From: Cavia porcellus
Taxonomy: Eukaryota > Chordata > Mammalia > Rodentia > Caviidae
Direction: 5' to 3'
DNA: 64,000 bases
Assembly: GCF_034190915.1 (NCBI RefSeq)
Contig: NW_026947489.1
Span: 59,706,001-59,770,000 of the forward strand
Shown: in pieces, positions 61,446 to 64,000 of the stretch
How positions within the stretch are numbered: the stretch's first letter is position 1
Layout: each line of letters starts with the position of its first letter
The notes under the pieces: model-generated
The model's database searches: none
Seen by the model: the letters and a program-made list of their open reading frames with translations, nothing else
Told to the model about the DNA's origin: nothing
Position numbers and translations under genes: made by a program

Positions 61446-62127
61446 CAAAAGTTGTCCCCAAGGGTGAACTCAGAATGAAAAAGGACAAGGAATCTCAAGG
61501 TTTTCATCACCTCTCAGCTGCTGAATGAGGTGGCTTGGCCCCCCTGGTGACAGGTGGCGCTTCTGGCCAACAGGAGGAGCTCATGATGAGGGTGTTCAAC
61601 ATCATACAAACCTGAAAGAAGAGATCCTCTAAGGCAGAGGTGGAGCTCTGCCTGCTGGGCAGGAAAGGGCCAGTCCTGCAACACAGTGACATGTCACTTG
61701 GAAGCTTTGTATCTTCAAATATAGCCACCGCAATGAAGGCCTGTTGTGTCTAAAGCACAAGTCTGAGTCCATTTATCCTGGGAAAATTTAATAGAGAAAA
61801 CAGTGTAGTGTGTAGACCTCCTTCTTTCCTTTCCTCCTGATGGGGACCTCCATCCGCACAGGGAGGTAACAAGGTTCCTCCTGGTGGCTCGGGCCCAGGC
61901 CTTTCCGTGCAAGTGTGCAACTCGATAGACTTATTCACTTATTCTATAGACAGCAGAGGTCTAGTGGGGAGGAGGTGGTCTGACAAGGTACAGATTCTTT
62001 GGTCTGCAGAAGCTCCTGCTCTGAGATGCAGCATGCAGCATCACTGCCAGGACAGGGTGGAAATGACCCCACTGCTAATGTGGATGCTCAGGGGACCATC
62101 ACCATGCTGCTCCTTGCTCTCTTTCAG

Positions 62128-62226
62128 AGATCTTCGACCTGGAAACAAATGAACACATGCAGAAGGCTGTCAGTGATCGGCAGATGCCTAAAATAGAGTA
62201 CAGGAGAATCGAGATTGATGACTACA
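62128..62226 (+). CDS. DPP6: DPP6 exon 8 of 8 in window (propeller to hydrolase link)
   Basis: This 99-bp exon completes a lysine codon and reads [20 protein letters not shown] then [12 protein letters not shown]. The segment corresponds to DNSALDKMLQNVQMPSKKLD in DPP4, the stretch leading out of the propeller into the alpha/beta-hydrolase fold. It covers about residues 573-604. The acceptor is gctctctttcag and the donor TACA|gtaagt. Both introns are phase 1. A B1-dID SINE begins about 36 bp after the donor. The next exon should start with codons for a leucine-proline-methionine-glutamine segment; I did not find it before position 64000, so it lies downstream. The lost catalytic serine of DPP6 is in a later exon and cannot be checked here. 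Confidence 0.98.
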
Positions 62227-62262
62227 GTAAGTACAAGTCTTTTTCCCTTTCACAGAAAAGCA

Positions 62263-62450
62263 AGCTGGGCCTGATGGCCCACACCTGTAATCCTGGCACT
62301 AGGAGGCTGAGGCAAGAGGATCATGACTTTGGGCTATGTTGGGGCAACTTATTGCCTTAAAGATTCTGTCTCAGAATGGATTAGCTCAGTGTGAAGGCCT
62401 TGGATTGGATCCCCCACAATGCAAAAAAATAAAAATTTGAAAAGAAAAAG
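62263..62450 (+). mobile_element. B1-dID composite SINE next to exon donor
   Basis: The B1 part (CACACCTGTAATCCTGGCAC, GAGGCTGAGGCAAGAGGATC) and ID-like part (TTAGCTCAGTGTGAAGGCC) end in an A-rich tail. It starts about 36 bp after a DPP6 splice donor, in sense orientation. Confidence 0.8.
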
Positions 62451-63849
62451 AAAGCCGGTGGTATGTCAGAGATTGCCCCTCAGCCCTGATGGCCAGCACA
62501 GGAAACACTCACCAGAGAGGCCAATGGGTTAGGTCAGGTCTCGGCTGGAACTCTCCCTGGTCGCCATGTGCTTGCACTGTCGTGGGAAGGGCACTCGTGG
62601 ATTTTTCCAGGACTGCAGCCTCCATCCTCTGCCTGCAGGCCCTGGGTACCAACAGCTTTCCTATAGCTAGAGAGACATGTCTTGAGGCAGGAGAGTATGT
62701 GCTGTCACAGCCTGAGGAGTACCCAGCACTCTACCCTGTGCCTGTCTCCATCCCTGGACCTGTGTCTGTGAGTGCAGACCCAGGCGTGGGCTAGCGCCCC
62801 TCCTGACTGCCTCTCGGCAGTTTCACTTAGCGCCACTGGGGTGGCTCCTGGGTATGCCTCACAGCGGCAATCACTCCCCAGAACACTAACCAGGGTGCAA
62901 TGCCCAGAATAGCCCCCGAAATTCCTCAGCCTAGAGCCCACCTCTATGTACCTCCACATCCTTGAGGCAGGGTCCTGCAGGGGTGTGGGACAGGACAGAC
63001 CTACTCAGAAAAGAGGTGTTGGCAAGGGGGCACCGCCCAGAATCCCCTGCAAGGGAGGTGGCCCTCCCTTGCCAAGTTGGCCTCTGCTGGAACCTGTCCT
63101 GGCTCCGCCAAGCACACACTCACAATAGCCCTGCGGTCTGGAAAGTGACCGCCAGTCAAATCCTCCAGACACTGCTGCTCTGCAGAGAGGGACAGTGAAG
63201 AAGACATGAGGGGCAGCCCCCTCAAGTCAGAAGAGCCCTAAACTGTAAACCCCCAAGCAAGCAAGGCTGTGGCAGTCCGCTTTTTCCCAGAATGCTCCTC
63301 TGCCCCGCCCTGGAGCATAGACCACCCCACCCCCACCCCCAGCTCCTCTCCTGGTTCCCTAACCCTATCCCTCCAGCTGGCTCTGCCACTGCTGTCCCCG
63401 AAGGTTTCCAAACCTTGACTGCACCTCTCACACAGCTCAGGAGTCAACCACAGCCCTCCCCGGCCTCTCACTTGTCCCCAGGACTCCAGTGTTGGGACAG
63501 TGGCCTAGAGGCTGTTGTGTTTCCAGGGCCTGTCCTCCTATTCTGCTCCCCGGAGGCTCAGGCCACCTGGAGACAGCAGTGGGCAGCAGGGGCTGGAATG
63601 CGGCCTCCCCAGCTCTCTCAGTGGCCAAGACCACCCCACACACACACATCTTGTAGATATTTGAGCATTAAAGTCCCCTGCCTATCTCTCCACCTGGCCC
63701 TGGGCCACAGGTACAGTTCGCAAGCCATTAACATTCACCCCAGATCTCTATGAGAAGCTGCCCCGGCCTGGGGATGTGTATGTTTAGGAATCTGGGCGGT
63801 AGTTAACATCAGTAAGGAAATCCTACATCCCTCTGTGTAGAAGCTAGAT

Positions 63850-63948
63850 CTCTCTGTGCAGATCAAGCTGGCCTTGAACTCACGGCGATCCTCCTGCTTC
63901 AGCTTCCCCAGCTGGGACTACAGGCATGTACTACCATGTATGGCTAGG
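63850..63948 (-). mobile_element. B1 SINE fragment, minus strand
   Basis: AAGCTGGCCTTGAACTCACG, GATCCTCCTGCTTCAGCTTC and GGGACTACAGGCATGTACTA are antisense B1. The dID part is not seen. Confidence 0.8.
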
Positions 63949-64000
63949 AGAAGCAGTTTCTTGAGACCTGCTTGTTCTTCTTCTCTTCCCCTTCTGCATT

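Larger units (their letters stand above)
53252..62127 (+). other. DPP6 intron, 8876 bp, phase 1
   Basis: It is rich in repeats: LTRs at 54.5 and 61.1 kb, four B1-dID SINEs between 55.3 and 60.2 kb, LINE-1 antisense sequence at 58.6 kb and an AC/GC dinucleotide run at 60.2 kb. The block 57.96-58.55 kb is free of recognisable repeats and rich in TAAT-type motifs. No exon is seen. Confidence 0.88.
13823..62226 (+). other. DPP6: DPP6 gene body, eight internal exons
   Basis: Eight exons on the + strand splice into a single open frame of 225 complete codons plus one base at each end. The product is dipeptidyl aminopeptidase-like protein 6, a single-pass type II glycoprotein of neuronal plasma membrane and an auxiliary subunit of Kv4 (A-type) potassium channels. 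The paralogue DPP10 is excluded by DPP6-type segments such as HEDESEAWLHRQ and [10 protein letters not shown]. Four N-glycosylation sequons (NVS, NSS, NCT, NTT) fall at the spacing I recall for human N404, N471, N535 and N566. Cysteine pairs match the three propeller disulfides of the DPP4 fold. Intron phases in order are 2 (entering), 0, 0, 0, 2, 2, 1, 1, 1 (leaving). Transcription start, start codon, stop codon and 3' UTR are outside the window, so the true gene extends past both ends. Confidence 0.97.
62227..64000 (+). other. Start of next DPP6 intron (partial)
   Basis: It begins with gtaagt, contains a B1-dID SINE immediately downstream of the donor and an antisense B1 fragment near the window end. 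No further DPP6 exon is recognisable. Confidence 0.85.

Noticed and set aside
13823..62226. DPP10 or DPP4 as the identity of the exons
   Set aside because: The exon with HEDESEAWLHRQ and the segment [10 protein letters not shown] are specific to DPP6, and all four glycosites match DPP6 spacing.
63728..63760. Next DPP6 exon after a CCCCAG site
   Set aside because: The frame after the site does not give the expected leucine-proline-methionine-glutamine segment.

Overview
The window is mammalian nuclear DNA, almost certainly from a squirrel-family rodent (Sciuridae). Two signs point there: a near-perfect match between eight short exons and the dipeptidyl-peptidase-like protein DPP6, and young tRNA-derived ID SINEs together with composite B1-dID SINEs, which are typical of squirrels and their relatives. 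It is not bacterial: there are no operons or long bona fide ORFs, and coding sequence is about 1% of the window.

The only gene I can name is DPP6, on the + strand. Its eight internal coding exons lie at 13823-13946, 15442-15480, 21329-21436, 23042-23133, 23936-23983, 25574-25692, 53204-53251 and 62128-62226. Joined, they give 677 nt and one uninterrupted frame of 225 whole codons. This is the second half of the extracellular eight-bladed beta-propeller up to the start of the alpha/beta-hydrolase fold (about residues 380-604 of the 865-residue human long isoform, recalled numbering). All splice sites are GT-AG. The first and last coding exons, the transmembrane segment and the position of the lost catalytic serine lie outside the window. 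DPP6 is a type II membrane glycoprotein that binds Kv4 potassium channels and speeds their trafficking and gating; it has no peptidase activity.

Layout: 1-13822 is part of an upstream intron (simple repeats, old LINE/LTR debris, a hAT-like transposon, one copy of an unusual 334-bp retroposed unit). 13.8-25.7 kb holds six exons, two ID SINEs and the second copy of the retroposed unit. 25.7-53.2 kb is one 27.5-kb intron with LTRs, MIRs, a large L1 3' region, a GGTGAT minisatellite and a pair of exon-like ORFs (34901-35032 and 35948-36137) that do not belong to DPP6. 53.2-62.1 kb is an intron dense in B1-dID SINEs, and 62.2-64 kb starts the next intron.

The observations most worth following are the exon-like pair in the big intron with a TATA-like box 2.6 kb upstream, the twin retroposed units that share the same 5' end, and an LTR whose edge lies only 30 bp from a DPP6 splice acceptor. 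I see no convincing wholly new system; repeat family names are given from memory of consensus sequences and were not searched.
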